NCBI GenBank assembly: GCA_964367845.1
Contig: CAYIYW010000035.1
Coordinates: 1 to 5,309, forward strand
Direction of reading: 5' to 3'
Length of the DNA stretch: 5,309 nt
Source of the DNA: JAHFLV01 sp964367845
GTDB lineage: Bacteria; Patescibacteriota; Minisyncoccia; Phycocordibacterales; DATGWK01
Part shown: in pieces, positions 4,201-5,309 of the stretch
How positions within the stretch are numbered: the stretch's first letter is position 1
Layout of the letters: the number at the start of each line of letters is the position of its first letter
Program-made: the position numbers and the translations under genes
The notes under the pieces: model-generated
The model's database searches: none
What the model was told of the DNA's origin: nothing
What the model saw: only the letters and a program-made list of their open reading frames with translations

Positions 4201-5309
4201 ATGGGCTTTGCCAAATCGCACAGCGGTCAATCATATTACCTGAAAGGTCAAATAATAGATGTGGAAGTTGACCTTTCAAGAGGCCTGCATTCGTTCTCCA
4301 TTGTGGGTCTTCCAGATAAGGCGGTAGAAGAGGCCAAGGACAGAATATCGGCGGCGATAAAAAATTCCGGGTTTGTTTCACCGAAGCAAAAAAATCACAG
4401 AGTGGTAATTTCTCTGGCCCCGGCTCACATCAAAAAAGAAGGAACGCATTTTGACTTGGCGATGGCTCTCGGCTATTTGCTCGCCAGCGGCGATATTAGT
4501 TTTGACCCAAGCGGCCGAATATTCGTCGGCGAACTTTCTCTGGACGGAACTTTGCGAAAAGTGCGCGGGGTTCTTTCTGTTGTCATTGAGGCCAAGCGAG
4601 CGGGCTTTAAGGAAATTTACATCCCGACCGGAAATATCGGTGAAGCGAGAATTGTTGACGGAATTAGCGTCCACGGCGTTTCAACTCTCAAAGATGTCAT
4701 TGACCTTTTAGACGAGCGTAGAAGAAAAACAACAGAGTTAGCGAGAAACAAAAAAGGGGGAATCCGACACGATAGCCACGACGGAAATCAAGAAAACCGA
4801 GAAGTCCCAGAAAATACAGAGTTCTCAAAAAATGTCCGTCTGGAAGAAATCATCGGCCAGCCGCTTGCAAAAAGAGGCCTTGAGATTGCCGCCGGCGGTG
4901 GCCACAATATCTTGATGACCGGTCCGCCGGGAACAGGCAAGACAATGCTAGCGAACGCCCTGCGCTCGCTTTTACCGAAACTCTCGCCTGAACAGGCGCT
5001 TGAAGTAACATCCATTCATTCCATTGCGGGGTTGGCTTTTGATTTGGTCTCGCAACCGCCGTTTCGTGCGCCTCATCACATGTCTTCTTACGCATCGCTA
5101 ATCGGCGGCGGTGCCGTTCCACGTCCGGGCGAAGTTACTCTCGCTCATCGCGGCGTCCTTTTTTTGGACGAGTTTCCGGAGTTTGACAGGCGAGTGATAG
5201 AGACCCTCCGCCAACCGCTTGAGGAACGCGTCATCAATATCACTCGCGCCAAAGGTAGCGTTTATTTTCCGGCCCACTTTATCCTTGTCGCGGCGATGAA
5301 TCCTTGCCC
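4201..5309 (+). CDS. comM: ComM/YifB-family AAA+ ATPase, 3' end beyond the window
   Basis: The first 369 residues of a protein usually near 500 are present. Residues 1-170 are the N-terminal Lon/ChlI-like S5-fold domain, with YYLKGQIIDVEVDLSRGLHS and FSIVGLPDKAVEEAKDR. Residues 171-211 are a charged, variable linker. The Mg-chelatase-type AAA+ domain follows: Walker A GPPGTGKT (241-248, Lys247), the family signature PPFRAPHHMSSYASLIGGG, and Walker B VLFLDE (Asp323, Glu324) followed by FPEF; the sequence stops at AAMNPC. ComM is a hexameric DNA helicase that drives branch migration of incoming DNA during natural transformation; this role comes from studied proteobacterial members. The start at 4201 matches where family proteins begin (MGFAKS). 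An in-frame ATG at 4117 would add 28 residues unlike the family. Neither start has a Shine-Dalgarno. All ATPase residues visible are intact. Arginine finger and C-terminal domain lie outside the window. Confidence 0.93.
   Translation, partial: MGFAKSHSGQSYYLKGQIIDVEVDLSRGLHSFSIVGLPDKAVEEAKDRISAAIKNSGFVSPKQKNHRVVISLAPAHIKKEGTHFDLAMALGYLLASGDISFDPSGRIFVGELSLDGTLRKVRGVLSVVIEAKRAGFKEIYIPTGNIGEARIVDGISVHGVSTLKDVIDLLDERRRKTTELARNKKGGIRHDSHDGNQENREVPENTEFSKNVRLEEIIGQPLAKRGLEIAAGGGHNILMTGPPGTGKTMLANALRSLLPKLSPEQALEVTSIHSIAGLAFDLVSQPPFRAPHHMSSYASLIGGGAVPRPGEVTLAHRGVLFLDEFPEFDRRVIETLRQPLEERVINITRAKGSVYFPAHFILVAAMNPC

Noticed and set aside
4124..4243. A 39-residue basic open frame overlapping the comM start
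   Set aside because: It has no properly spaced ribosome site and no family. It could be a leader peptide, but nothing beyond its openness supports translation.
4064..4243. Read-through of the DksA-like TGA as evidence for a recoded UGA genetic code
   Set aside because: The frame stays open for a while after the TGA, but the zinc-finger protein is complete at that point, the extra residues resemble nothing, and no other gene in the window has an in-frame TGA.

Overview
The window looks like chromosomal DNA of a small-genome bacterium, most likely a member of the Candidate Phyla Radiation (Patescibacteria, Parcubacteria-like). This is inferred from the gene set and protein style: a TraR/DksA-type zinc finger with a CxxC-x17-CxxH ligand set, a lysine-rich S15, a stand-alone NYN-domain protein followed by a single-pass membrane protein of a type I associate with this group, short intergenic gaps, and few Shine-Dalgarno sites. 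The standard bacterial code fits, because TAA, TAG and TGA all end genes. No phage, transposon, CRISPR, rRNA or tRNA signature was seen.

Layout. Positions 1-47 hold the first 15 codons of a minus-strand gene that runs off the window, perhaps a tyrosine recombinase. Positions 48-263 are a divergent control region with a promoter on each strand and repeated ACAAGT boxes. Positions 264-1490 encode an unrecognised 408-residue, cysteine-rich protein that closes with a good intrinsic terminator. Positions 1650-1922 encode ribosomal protein S15 behind a promoter so close to the ATG that the mRNA should be leaderless or nearly so. Positions 2004-2594 (NYN/LabA-like putative nuclease) and 2618-3649 (single-pass membrane protein) form a probable two-gene operon. 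Positions 3692-4066 encode a TraR/DksA-family zinc-finger protein, again with a promoter that predicts a leaderless transcript. Positions 4201-5309 hold the 5' two thirds or so of a ComM/YifB AAA+ ATPase, cut by the window edge. The 134 bases before its chosen start contain nested inverted repeats and an in-frame upstream ATG.

Working together. The genes do not form one pathway. They are a mixture of translation (S15), probable transcription control (DksA-like), probable RNA processing (NYN), an envelope protein of unknown role, and natural-transformation recombination (ComM). If the minus-strand fragment really is a Xer-type recombinase, both ends of the window would concern DNA recombination. 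The least explained parts are the 408-residue orphan with its divergent control region and the structured stretch before comM. I do not see a clear new multi-gene system.
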